From: Caprella mutica
Taxonomy: Eukaryota > Arthropoda > Malacostraca > Amphipoda > Caprellidae
DNA length: 64,000 nt
Direction of reading: 5' to 3'
Assembly (NCBI GenBank): GCA_947561585.1
Contig: CANNZV010002524.1
Span: forward strand, 127,140 to 191,139
The position numbers were made by a program, and so were the translations under genes. This document shows positions 44,641 through 55,690 of the stretch, one piece after another; positions within the stretch are counted from its first letter, which is position 1; each line of letters begins with the position of its first letter. The notes beneath the pieces are model-generated. The model was not told where the DNA came from and made no database searches. It worked only from the letters and a program-made list of their open reading frames with translations.

Positions 44641-45167
44641 TTGACCCTAGTCATAGTAAACAGAATAGTATAGTACCCCAGTTCCATGTATTATTCAAAT
44701 TTATTCTGGGTAGGCTGTGACGTCATGTATGTAACAAGAGGTCACGTCATAGTAAACAGAATTGCTGTGGGTCACGTGGAATAGAGAATTAAGATGGCGG
44801 CCAACGCGACCGATCTAACTAATGATCTAATTATCTTGAATAAATCGTCTTCTTCAAAACTAAAAATTTGTTACTATTTTGGGTGTAAAAAGACCAGTAG
44901 CAATTTCATCAACAGTCATTTTTTTAATATTCGTCCGTATGACTATAAAGATTGGATAATAGCATGCAGTAATGTGGAATTAAAAAATATCACCGAAAAC
45001 GTTATTTAACAAAAGTTGGGTGTGTTGCAGCCATCTTTTGTGTTTGTACTGTACGTACAAACGTACGCACCATTGTTGACATGTGACGTCACAGCCTACC
45101 GGGACACGCGTAATATCCCCCTATAGCTCTGGGATACTATATCTTATCTGTACTGTGCCCTAGTTTT
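44641..45167. mobile_element. Palindromic element with CRE and AAGATGG motifs in both arms
   Basis: The outer ends match in reverse: CAGAATAGTATAGTACCCC on the left and the inverse of GGGATACTATATCTTATCTG on the right. Each arm contains GGTAGGCTGTGACGTCA, with a perfect CRE at 44718-44725 and 45084-45091, and each arm ends inward in AAGATGGC (44791 plus; 45028-45039 minus). The left arm motif AAGATGGCGGC equals the YY1 consensus. A relative is at 57241-57784. It looks like a foldback MITE, but with promoter-like content. Confidence 0.6.
44794..45009 (+). CDS. THAP-like N-terminal fragment (71 residues)
   Basis: The frame starts MAANATDLTNDL in a strong start context (AAGATGGCGG) and contains KICYYFGCKKTSS, then FFNIRPYDYKDWIIACSN. 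The spacing of the first cysteine pair, the HFF/FNIRP segment and the tryptophan resemble the first half of a THAP zinc finger, a DNA-binding domain of P-type transposases and host factors. The second half of the finger (C-x2-H) is missing, and no donor site clearly joins it to another exon. It may be the first exon of a broken gene or chance. It lies in the spacer of the palindrome at 44641-45167. Confidence 0.35.
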   Translation: MAANATDLTNDLIILNKSSSSKLKICYYFGCKKTSSNFINSHFFNIRPYDYKDWIIACSNVELKNITENVI

Positions 45168-45551
45168 CTATGACCGGGAGAACTCCGTCCGGGAAGCAAA
45201 TAAGGAGAACACCGTCCAGGGATTTGGCAGTGAGAACTCCAACCAGAGGTGAGCCTTTTAATATATTATACTTTTTTGGTATTTAATTAAAGTCTAAATT
45301 AAGAGTGTATAATGAACAAAATTATGAGGATTAGCAAGGAAAATCAATTGCATTTATTAGAGCTAAATTTATACTACATCTGAAGATTTATAAATAGTTT
45401 AACATTTTATATAAATAATTTACCTATATGAAACAATTCTCCGCTAAAAATTTTCTTCATTTCTTTATTAATATGGTTTTCTATATTTTCTGAATCTACT
45501 TTCAGATCTTTATGAAGAATTGATTTAGTAGATCAACGTCATCAACAATAG

Positions 45552-45900
45552 GAGCCCTCTTCAATTCCTTTGAATGATTCAGGAACAATTAGACTAGGTC
45601 AAAGTAAGTATTTGAAAATATTAGATGATTTTTGAATATGTATTTGCAATATTATTAGCTCTTTCTTTTTCATATGATTTTAGGGATTCCAGACATGAAA
45701 AGAATATTGAAGCTGTCGCCATCTCATCACAAAAGGAAAAAGAGTAGGTGATGTTATTGATAATGTATATAAACGATACTATGAATTTCTATTATATATA
45801 TATTAATTTACGAATCTCTTATTTCAGGAATTGGCAACATAATATAATCGTTACAGACAGTGACGAGGATTCAGATTGTACTCTAAATAAAAAAATCTAA
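45552..45900 (+). CDS. Possible last three exons of a small nuclear-type protein
   Basis: Exons 45552-45603, 45684-45747 and 45828-45900 join through GT/AG introns in one frame to 62 codons and a TAA. The peptide starts EPSSIPLNDSGTIRLGQ, has a basic block (SHHKRKKSRNW) and ends with an acidic block (DSDEDSD) before LNKKI. A first exon could be 45170-45248 (MTGRTPSGKQIRRTPSRD), which has a good donor, but its phase (1) does not fit the first acceptor (phase 0), so another exon or a frame error would be needed. Function unknown. The three fitting splice junctions are the only support. Confidence 0.35.
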
Positions 45901-46499
45901 AAGTTAAATGTTTATATTTCGTTTTCAATTTGACCTTGGTAATTATTTTAGCGTATTTCTACTTCAGTGCCTATTTGTAAGTTGAATCGCACTAAAATAT
46001 GATTTAGAAGACAAAGGCTTTATTATTATTCATTATGTTATAGTATAATTGCAGCATATCAAAGATTTATTCTATCAATTTTTTTTTTGTAGTCTAGCCG
46101 GGTAATTTAATTTATCTAGCCTATCTATTTATCACTACGTAAAGTTATTTACGTCATCTAACTACTTATTTAAAAACTGACCTGATGAAGTTATTTATTC
46201 AATCTAATCTATTAATTTACAACTAATAACCATATATCAATTCATCGGTTCGAAAACATTTCAAAAAGCAAAGATTAGTCTAGGTGATCAATTATTTTTT
46301 AAAATCAAAATAGCATGCATATCACAGAAGCAAAAGTAGAAAATAAATGAACATGTTAGATTTGGTTGCAGAGAATAAATGGTATAATCTAATTGATATC
46401 GGGACCTAACTCGAGATTATGATTTAATAGAGTAAATATAGTGACTAAAAAAGTCATGTAAAAAGTTTGGCTACTGCTAACCGGACCGAGATTTCAACC
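45901..46499. other. Unassigned AT-rich sequence
   Basis: No gene or repeat recognised. Confidence 0.3.
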
Positions 46500-46519
46500 T
46501 ACACTAATAGTTGATATAC

Positions 46520-46990
46520 ATTTAGTTAGTTTACTAGTTGTTGATATAACCAACACGAGATGTTGATATAACCTACACCGCTACACGAGTAGTTGATATA
46601 ACCTACACGAGTAGTTGATGTAACTTACACGAGTTGTTGGTATAACCTACACGAGTAGGTGGTATAACATACACGAGTAGTTGATATAACCTACACGAGT
46701 AGTTGATATAACCTACACGAGTAGTTGGTATAACCTACACGAGTAGTTGGTATAACCTACACGAGTAGTTGGTATAACCTACACGAGTAGTTGATATAAC
46801 CTACACGAGTAGTTGGTAAAACCTACACGAGTAGTTGATGTAACCTACACGAGTAGTTGGTATAACCTACACGAGTAGTAGGTATAACCTACACGAGTAG
46901 TTGGTATAACCTACACGAGTAGTTGGTATAACCTACTCGAGTAGTTGGTATAACTCATATGAGTGATTGGAGAAACATACACAAGTAGTT
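46520..46990. repeat. 22-bp tandem repeat
   Basis: About 20 copies of GAGTAGTTGATATAACCTAC plus AC, with TTGGTATAACC variants. It decays on both sides, to about 46500 and 47080. Confidence 0.9.
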
Positions 46991-47446
46991 GATGTAACCT
47001 TGTTCCGTAGTTGTTATAACCATTACACATAATTGGTTCAACCATCACGAGTAGTTTTGACTATCACAGGTAGTTGTTGTGACCTATAAATAATCAACTC
47101 ACATATGTGTTGTTTTAACCAACGTCAATTTAACTCATTTTAAATAGCACCTGTAACTCACCACGTAGGTAGGTAGGCGCACAGATAAACCATAAAATTT
47201 AGTCAAAACAAATCAAATATGATTTGATTCAACTAATCCTTTCTCTGTGTGTAGTTCATTACACATACATACCTTACCAAATTAGTAATATTTCCATAAT
47301 TAGCTATTTGTATTTATCATTATCATATCTTAAACTGTCAGTAATTGCAAGTTGCAAAACATTAGGATTATCTATTTTGCATGGAAATATGTACCTAATT
47401 GTTGATGTTTATCCTAATACCTACCAACAGGCACCCTCACGGGCTC

Positions 47447-47960
47447 TATCCTTAAGCTGTCTGTGGTGAATGGAAGAGAAAGGGGGTTGCGTCTCTGGGT
47501 CCCGAGCTGTTGTAATTTGGATGATGTACTATTTTTTCCCCTTTTTATCAAAGAAAAAAAAATTTAACGCTACTTGCAGTTTTAGAGGCTTGCGCTAGGG
47601 TTATGCTTTTCAACTACGAGGTCTTAGATATTGTGTTAGGTAGGCTTGTAGGCTTCATTTACTATCACCTCTTCATTTTCCTCTTTCATCCGTTAGTGCA
47701 GCCACCGATATTTGTGTCCCTTTTCGTCACATGTGTCCCTTTTCGTCACAGTGACTTCATTCACGGAGTAGAACTTCTGCATCCATGAGCTTATCACCGA
47801 CAGGTGGTATTTGACTTTGCTCATGAATCCACTTTCTTTTCTGGCTACTACTTCTAATCCCTCAATAAAATTACATTTTGAAGTCAGTGACATGGCCTCT
47901 GACGTAAAAATCCCTACGTAATTAATTAAGTGAAGCGACAATATTTCTAATTTCCTCATT
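47447..47960 (-). pseudogene. Unclassified coding remnant X, copy 2
   Basis: Nucleotide similarity to 55945-56360 (for example AGCTGTTGTAATTTGGAT and TTAGAGG..GCGCTAGGGTTA). On the minus strand it reads AMSLTSKCNFIEGLE, then RKESGFMSKVKY. Stops occur in each frame. It shows the uninterrupted site of the foldback element at 41609. Confidence 0.5.
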
Positions 47961-48476
47961 ATTATAATAAAGTTTCGTACTATTGGGTCATACTGAATAT
48001 TAAAAACTTTAAAAAGAATATTAAAAATTTATATTGAACTAAATTGTATGCGGTTTTCATCTTAATAATCCTATGGACCTATACAATATACATACAGAGA
48101 CTTTATTTAACATATTAATATTTTTCCCGGACACTGGAAATGACCTTTAAGATTTTATATGATGGATTAACATTAACTAATTTATGATATGAAATATTGT
48201 AGCTGAAATCAATTTATTTTGAGGGAAAATAGTTTGAAAATAACCAAAGTCGTATCGAAATTTTGATAGAGAGCACATTTTTGTTTTTTACCCACAGATA
48301 AGACTTGTGAAAATTTTGTACGTTGGATCATTTTTATTTAAATCAAATTTTATTTTCTTTACTCATCATTATTTAGAATTTTTAGATGAACAATTAAGGT
48401 ATATTGGATCACATAATTAACTATTGTGATTCTAATATGTATATATAACACTAATAAATGTTTGATCTAACTCCCC
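47961..48476. other. Unassigned AT-rich sequence
   Basis: No gene or clear repeat was seen; it ends at a C-rich run (48472-48485). Confidence 0.3.
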
Positions 48477-48485
48477 CCCCCCCCT

Positions 48486-48690
48486 TACCACCCTAATTGA
48501 GCTCTATAGAAGGATTCCAGGACAATAACCCCCCGTGCAAAAAAAAAAAACCGCAGTCAAAAAACCACCGTGCAGAATACCCCCCGGAGAAAAAACCCCC
48601 GTGCAATAAACTCCCCGGACAAATACCCCCCAGACAAAAAAAAACAAGCAAAAAACCACCGGTGCGAAAGAACCCCGGTCTATATAAATA
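48486..48690. repeat. One-sided phrase array (CCCCCCGTGCAAAAAA)
   Basis: About ten loose copies of a C-tract, GTGC or GGAC, A-tract phrase. It starts after AAGGATTCCAGGACAA. It resembles one end of a terminal-array element, with no partner end found. The open frame across it is an artefact. Confidence 0.5.
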
Positions 48691-49436
48691 GCCTAATTGA
48701 TTTTAATTAATATATTAAACATTATTCACTGCAAACCAATAATAATTTACATTTTCTTCGAAAATATGACAAATTTTTTGCAAAATAAAGTATACCAATT
48801 ACCTATTTTATAGTAAAAATAAGTACAGTATGCATTTTGTCTCTATCAAACCTAGCCGGGGAAGCAAGCCTGTAGTAAGTATCTGTTTATGACTCGATAA
48901 ACATCAATTTTCCATATTTTATGCCTAATTAGGATTATTGTGTTTGTTACTAGTATTGCTCTTTTGTATCTTTCTCAGTTTACTAAATAAATACTCAGTC
49001 CATAGCGCTGTTTCATTTCGGAGAAGAAATTCCGAAACAGTAATTACAGAGGCTTCAATGGAATGAGGAAACAGAGATATAAAAAGTCGCTAACTATACA
49101 GTGAACATGATTCACTCGCCTTCAGTGAAACGAGGAACGGTCATTGAGGTATACAATGAGTTTGAAGCATCTCATAAGGTACATCTTGAACACTGATCCG
49201 GTGGATGTAAATGATGCGAAAACACTCTCCTCTACTACCACAAAGGTCAAATCTTTATGGAAGTCTTGGCTGACGAGCTTGTCAAAACAGCTTCATGGGC
49301 AGAAGCCCAGGCAATCCGAAGAGATAGGACTGAACTTAGAACTGATATGATCCAGTTCACTGATAATATAAATGAAGTTTTCTATGACAATGACAGGGGT
49401 AGTTCTGTGCTCCAGTCTTCATAATCCTCTATGGGT

Positions 49437-50060
49437 AAGCTGTACTCCAGTCTTCCCAAGCCTCGATGTCTGGTAACGCTGTGCTCCAGTCTCCCAAGCC
49501 TCGATGTCTGGTAACGCTGTGCTCCAGTCTCCCCAAGCCTCGATGTCTGGTAACGCTGTCCTCCAGTCTCTCCAAGCCTCTATATCTGGTAACGCTGTGC
49601 TCCTGTCTCTCCAGTCTCCAAGCCTCGATGTTTGGTAACGCTGTGCTCCAGTCTCTCCAAGCCTCTATGTCTGGTAACGCTGTGCTCCATTCTCTCCAAG
49701 CCTCGATGTCTTGTAACGCTGTGCTCCAGTCTCTCCAAGCCTCGATGTCTGGTAACGCTGTGCTCCAGTCTCCCCAAACCTCGATGTCTGGTAACGCTGT
49801 GCTCCAGTCTCCCCAAACCTCGATGTCTGGTAACGCTGTGCTCCAGTCTCCCCAAACCTCGATGTCTGGTAACGCTGTGCTCCAGTCTCCCCAAACCTCG
49901 ATGTCTGGTAACGCTGTGCTCCAGTCTCTCCAAGCCTCTATGTCTGGTAACGCTGTGCATCAGTGTCCCCAAGCTTGGATGTCTGGTAACTCCGGGCTCC
50001 AGCCTCTCCAAGTCTGGATGGGTTACGCTGTGCTCCAGTCTTCCCAAGCCCCGATGGATC
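49437..50060. repeat. 39-bp minisatellite
   Basis: About 15 copies of CTCCAGTCTCCCCAAGCCTC followed by GATGTCTGGTAACGCTGTG. Since 39 is a multiple of three, frames on both strands stay open for more than 450 nt; these are not taken as genes. Confidence 0.92.
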
Positions 50061-50399
50061 TCGTCCGATCAGTTACAGTTGAAGCGGTAACACAAGGTTC
50101 ATGAAAGATATATCAGTGGCCAATCACCGAAATTATACTCCTTGATGAAAATGATTGATATCTACGGTTTTCATTATATATTTGTTTGTTCTATTGTAAA
50201 TAAGTTAAGTGTTCTTTAGTAAGTTAGTTAATTAATGTTAAAAATAAATATATTAATTCTATTGTCATCTGTATTATATCGAAGCTTTGTTACAATATCT
50301 TTATTGTGTTAAGTTTTGTTGATCATGATTAATATTCGCACTTGTTTACATTGATAGAATGTGATGCGGGTTTTTACATGTCCCCTTTTCGATGGGAAA

Positions 50400-51062
50400 C
50401 TTTTATTATAATTATTTATGTATATCAACTTTCGTTGCTGGGTAGGAGTGTGCCGGAAAGCAGCAATAACAAAACATCACTATAGTGTTTTCAAACACCC
50501 GCAAAAAAGCAATTCAACTTGGATACTCTTGACATGTGTAACTGCCAGATAATTCTACAAATCAGTTATTTGAACAGGGGATGATGTTCAATGAATTTGG
50601 GAAATGTGAATTGTTGGTGTTATCGGTGTTAATAGTACTTTGGGTAGGGTTTTGTCTGCGAAACTCTTTTTCTATTAAGTTTCCTTTTGAAGTTCTTTCC
50701 TATAATGCAACGGTCATAGAGGTTTTAGCTATATCTATTCTAACAATTTTCGTACTTCCTCTCCTCTAAAGTACCTTTTATTAATTTGTTAAAAGCTTTA
50801 TTTATAGTTTGCAGCTCAACTAAACTTTCCTTACTATCCATTCTTTGTTTTTCCTTCTCTTCTACAGTCCCTTTAAATTAGATTGCTATTATCTTTTGTT
50901 ATAGTTTTGTACCGATGTTTAAATCTTTCTTCATTTACTCTCTTCTTTACTTAGTCACTTCTTATAAATCGCATTTATAAAAGTAACCTTATTCCGTTGT
51001 ACGCCACATTGTTCGAACAATTAAGACCCTTCATAAGTTAGTTCGGCGGAATCGTTGTTCGT
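50400..51062. other. Non-coding region before the right LTR
   Basis: AT-rich. It is probably interior or LTR sequence of the decayed retrotransposon. A 62-codon frame (50581-50769) has a hydrophobic run but no homology that I recognise. Confidence 0.3.
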
Positions 51063-51587
51063 GTGTGTGCGATAAACTATTACACCTGTTTTGGTTTCGT
51101 TTATACCTCTGTGAACTTAGGAACGAAGTATTTCCTGTACCTTTGTGAATTGTTCACATATACCTATCTATATCCATATGTTACAGAATATTCGATAATT
51201 TGCTCCTATCTCTCAACAACTAAATTTCATTCTCTACACCAAATTACTTGTAGTGAGTATTGATTCATAACTTAATAAACTATTTTTGTCCACTTTTTCT
51301 GACTAATTAGAATCATTGTATTTGTTGTTCATAGTACCTTTTTGTATCTTTCTCAGATTACTAAATAAAAATTCAGTCCATAGCGCTGTTTCATTTCGGA
51401 GAAGCAATTCCGAAACAACAACCAAATAATTCATACCTATTTATAGGGTAAGATCTAAGTTATGGGACGGTTACACATTTACGAACAAGTAATTAAAAAC
51501 TAATGATTACAATTAGAGGTAAATCCCCCCATGTTTTTAAATCCTTATTTACCTATATTATTTAATCCTTATTGACACTGGGTCTTT

Positions 51588-52258
51588 CCCATTTGACTAT
51601 CCCCACCATATTTATTTTAAATTAATTTTTTTATGTATTTTTGTCCATAGAATCCGAAAATCAAAAACTGTTTTTGTATAAACTAATAGTTTTTGAGATA
51701 TGAGGGTTTAAAGTTATTTATTTCCTATATATTACTGAAGGATTGGGAACTTAGAAAAAACTCATGTTTTCACGCTTCTTGGTCAAAGATAACCGTAATA
51801 CAGATTGTTGTATCCGCTACTTTGTTGTACTGCACACATCATGATTGTTTAATGACTTGGTATGGGGGGCGGCACGCCCCCCATTACACATATATCAGCA
51901 TTGAAGTAATAAATGGAAAATATCACGGAAACTGGAAATATATTCGAAATATGTATTTCGGGGGGCGTGCCGCCCACCGAGCCCCCCTGCCAGGTCATTA
52001 ATATTAACAATAATCTATTGTTAATATCAATCATGGAGTGTGTAGTACAACAAACTACATTACTGTTTCATAAAAAAAATCTTTCAAAGTTCTCAATCCT
52101 TCAGTAATACATAGGAAATAAATAACTTTAAAGCATCATATCTCAAAAACTATTGATTTCTACAAAAAACGGTTTCGATTTTCGGACTCTATTGACAAAA
52201 ATACAAATAAAAAAATTAATTTAGATTAAATCTGGTGGGGGTCGTCAAATGGGAAAGA
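51588..52258. repeat. Large palindrome with a GC-rich centre
   Basis: Arms 51588-51840 and 52015-52258 share TTTCCCATTTGAC, ATTTCCTATATATTACTGAAGG-like and CTCAAAAACTA motifs in reverse order. The centre carries GGGGGGCGGCACGCCCCCC and its inverse. A C-run of 16 follows at 52272. Related pieces are at 52290-52340 and 58376-58620. Confidence 0.7.
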
Positions 52259-52604
52259 CCCTTGACATGCCTCCCCCCCCCCCCCCCCTGCCAGGTCATT
52301 AAACAATCATGAAGTGTGCAGTACAACATATTTTATGAGTTGACAGTAGCTATATACGAAGATATACAAAATTGCACCTCTTGATCGGGGGAAAATAATA
52401 GAACATGTAGGTTGTTGAAAAGTCTTGGATTTTTGGTGCAAAATTTAAGTCTCGTGGAAAAAGTGGGAGGAGCTTAGCAAAAAGTCCGGTGGAAAGACTG
52501 AAAAAACCTGCGTGTGTACAGCCCTTTAGTGACATGACTCACATCAAAATGGATGGGTCATGGGGACAACCGGACAAGAGCACTAGAGGATGATCTACTG
52601 GGAC

Positions 52605-53312
52605 CAGGGTTGCCAGATGAAATAAATATACCTAATCCTTTAAATTTTATCCAAAAAATCCTTGGAATTGCAAAATTTTCCATGGAATTTTTAATTTTGA
52701 GTATTATCAATAACAGTCTGTATTTGGTGCACAAAATCCCACTGACTTCTTGAAAAAGCTGAAAAAATCCACCATAAATTTCCAGTATTTTGGCTGATCC
52801 ACAAACATTTTACCCATTTTTCCACCGAAAATTAATGGTAACATAGGAATAAATAGCCTAAAATCCACCGACTTTGCTAGAATATTATTTATAAGGGGAA
52901 AAAATTCCACGGTGCCGGGCGGGCTGAGTTGAAGATGATGATGATCAATATATAAAATCAAAGTGATTATAGATATTCACAAAAAAGATTTATTAAATAA
53001 AATATTTGGGGCATTATATCAACAAATTATGGAAATATGACAAAATCTTTGAAGCTATTCAAGCGAGACTCTAGCGTTACTTTTTGGTACAAGAATGAAC
53101 AGAACTGACTAAATGATTAGGTGAAAGGTATGCATTTATTTGTGAAATATGTGATTATTGCGTACACAACTATGTTATTTAATGATTTTAATACCTATAT
53201 TAGGACTTTTATATATGAAATATTTGTTTTTCTAGTGCTTTCTACAAAATCCTTGGAATATTATGCGAATTAGCTTAAAATCCTTAGAATTCTTTGTAAT
53301 ATGGCAACTCTG
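52605..53312. mobile_element. hAT-type MITE with an 8-bp target duplication
   Basis: The ends CAGGGTTGCCAGAT and ATGGCAACTCTG are inverted, and ACTGGGAC is present on both sides (52597-52604 and 53313-53320). An 8-bp duplication and CAG..CTG ends are the hAT hallmark. The 708-bp interior has phrases such as AAAATCCTTGGAAT near both ends and no transposase. Confidence 0.9.
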
Positions 53313-53320
53313 ACTGGGAC

Positions 53321-53362
53321 AATAAGGTAACAGTGTTCTCTTCAGAACACTGTTACCTTATT
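53321..53362. repeat. Perfect 19-bp hairpin
   Basis: AATAAGGTAACAGTGTTCT, loop CTTC, then the exact reverse complement. It directly follows the hAT target duplication. Confidence 0.95.
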
Positions 53363-53780
53363 AAGGTCTCATCAGGATGGTTGCAGCAAGAAACATTTGT
53401 TCTCAGAGTGGAAATTGAACGTGTATAGAACGCGTTCCAAACTAACACTGAGAAGCTAGATCACCAGATGGCCCAATCAAGGCTTTATATACTGTAATAG
53501 TCTATAAGCCTTGGTCCCAATAGCTTTTATTTATGTAATGAACGTGTTAATTGATAGTAAATATTATACAACAATGATTTATTTGTCAATATCTTCGACT
53601 ATATATACATATAGTGTCTAACAGTTTTTGGGGCGGTAATAGATTTATTTAAAATATTGGCACTTTTTACCCAGCAAACACGAATATATCTATTCGATAT
53701 CTAAACGACTCTGCATAACTTCAGTAACCCACAGACCAGTAGAGTAGAAGATGTTCCAATACTGCGCATGGAAGTACTAG
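53363..53780. other. Unassigned sequence
   Basis: Slightly coding-like composition just after the hairpin, but no frame or family can be supported. Confidence 0.3.
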
Positions 53781-53787
53781 TAGGCGG

Positions 53788-53990
53788 CTAAAGCCCCGTC
53801 CAGACGCTCCGACTAATGCCCATTTTTCTCTGAAATCTTGTGTTCGCGAACAAATTTGTCCGCCATACGGCAGGCAAATTTGTCCCAGATCACAAGAATC
53901 GAAACTGTCAGTGATTTTCAACATGTTGGACAAATTTGTCCCCAAACACAGGAATCGAAGTGTTCGCGACAGTATTCGGATGGATATTTG
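53788..53990. repeat. MITE-like unit with CCCCGTCCAGACGCTCCGAC start
   Basis: It shares this starting phrase with 40046. ACAAATTTGTCC recurs three times inside and GTGTTCGCGA twice. The right border is not defined. Confidence 0.45.
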
Positions 53991-54964
53991 TGATATATGG
54001 AGTAAGTTTGATTATTATTATCATTTTAGATTGAATCAATTGTTTAGTAGTCTATTTATATTATTTGATTAAATTTTTAGTAAGTAAAATTGAATAAATA
54101 TTTGTATATAAGAATAAATGTGATTATATAGTTATTTAAAATAAAATAGGTATATAGGTTCAGGGTACGGTGAAGAGTTTGTTGTACATATAATAACTGG
54201 ATAGGTGTTCATTTTTAGACAAACTTTGCTCCATTCATTTCTTTACCTTTGAGGTAAAGAATTCTCATATTTTCCTTTTTATAAAAGACTGCCGGTAAAA
54301 TTTATAATACCTAGTAATGTTTCTTTAAACTTTTATTTAGTATAGTATATTTTAGTAAAATAAATATTACTATCTTTATTTTATTTATTTCAACATATTA
54401 CCTATTAGCTAATACCTTTAATTATTTTATTTATTATAACGCAATACATAATGTACCTAGTACCTATACGTATTGATACTTTTTCCTAAACTTTATATAA
54501 TAGCTAAATTACATTTGTTGAGTGGATAGATTAATCATTAAATCAAATGAAACGAAAATAATCTCGGTTAGTTTATTACTAAATATTGTAATAAACTTCA
54601 TAATAATTATCAAACTAAGTTAATTTGTAACTAAATAATCTTAGTAATCTAGGTAGGTAGTTCTCTAGTAATTAATTAATCTAGGTAATAGTAACTAACC
54701 TATATATGTAATTAGTAAATAACTAACCCAGGTAATTAGTAATTTTAACTATCTTAGGTAATTAACAGTTACTAACTACCTAGGTTAGTTACCTAGTTTA
54801 AAAAAAAATAGAGGAGGGCTTATGTCGCCGTTATTCATGAGTAGTTAATTGCACGACATGTTAATCCACGAGATTAAAAAGTCAATCCACGTGTGGACGC
54901 TATTGACTTTTGAATCAAAAGTCTGGTGGAAAAGCGGAGAAAAAAGTCTGGTGGAAAGACATAA
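53991..54964. other. Unassigned AT-rich sequence
   Basis: TAGGTAGT and AACTAACC motifs at 54640-54800, and two AAAGTCTGGTGGAAA phrases near 54918-54955 like those near 52480. No gene. Confidence 0.3.
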
Positions 54965-55690
54965 AGGTCCTCTCCAGGCTCCGGGAAAAATTGAGTTTAT
55001 AACATAATATTATAGAACTAAGGTCTGCGATCATTATTCTGCAAACCGCATACAATTCGGTTCAATATATATTTAATAATTTGTTTTTAAATGTCATCTC
55101 CAGGCTCCGGGAAAAAAATGAGTTTATAACATAATATTATAGAACTAAGGTCTACGATCATTATTTTGCAAACTGCATACAATTCGGTTCAATATATATT
55201 TTTAAATTTGTTTTTAAAGTTTTTTAATACTCTGTGAGCAACAATTGAGCGAATCACTAATCTGATGCTCAAGAAGAAAATTGTACACTCTTTGTTTTGA
55301 TTACAAATTTGAATTTTATAAACAAACCATGCGTTTTCGGCCTTTATTTAAATTATCTTAGATATTAATTGTTTCCTAAAGTATATAAACGTTTTTATTA
55401 TAAGTTCATTCAATTGCATACCTTTACACGATAATTAAATGGATTAATTAAACCTAATACCTAGTTGACAATCAAAACAAATGGTGTACATTCTTTTTCT
55501 TCAGGCTGAAAATTTCTTAAATTAGTAAGTCGGAAGTAAAATAGGTTTTGTAGAGTTTTGATTTTAAAAATCTTTAAAAGCATATAAAATTAAAAATACG
55601 CAACCAAATTCGATGCGGTTTGCAGCAAAATGATAAGGAACATTAGCCTTTTTAAATAAAGCAATAAAAATATTTGCTTGGAGGGGACCT
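54965..55690. mobile_element. Foldback MITE with TTAA target site, copy 2
   Basis: It begins AGGTCCTCTCCAGGC and ends GCTTGGAGGGGACCT, with TTAA on the right and ATAA on the left. The first about 120 bp are duplicated (second start at 55091 with CATCTCCAGGCTCCGGG), so it is longer than the copy at 7138-7726. The remaining sequence is closely similar to that copy. Confidence 0.72.

Larger units (their letters stand above)
42991..47254. mobile_element. Candidate 4.3-kb element with CTACACA ends and internal arrays
   Basis: The left end CTACACAGAGAAAAAAG and right end CTTTCTCTGTGTGTAG are inverted. Both ends are followed inward by GTT-AAC-rich repeats: about 120-bp units on the left (43190-43705) and 22-bp units on the right (46520-46990). 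Between them lie a palindromic element (44641-45167) and possible exons (45552-45900). No transposase was recognised. The boundaries rest on the terminal match only. Confidence 0.5.
48866..51417 (+). mobile_element. Decayed LTR retrotransposon with an internal minisatellite
   Basis: 48866-49039 and about 51240-51417 are direct repeats ending CATTTCGGAGAAG(A/C)AATTCCGAAACA, with shared CAGTCCATAGCGCTG. About 85-90 percent of positions seem to agree. The interior starts with degenerate coding-like sequence (49090-49400, for example SVKRGTVIEVYNEF in one frame) and then a 39-bp minisatellite. No RT is left. The 5' LTR start is not defined. The LTR family is unclear. Confidence 0.5.

Noticed and set aside
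49466..50104. 212-codon frame and rival frames on both strands
   Set aside because: A 39-bp repeat stays open in several frames by arithmetic; no signal peptide, domain or promoter.
50581..50769. 62-codon hydrophobic frame
   Set aside because: AT-rich sequence gives hydrophobic codons readily; no conserved features and it lies in decayed LTR-element sequence.
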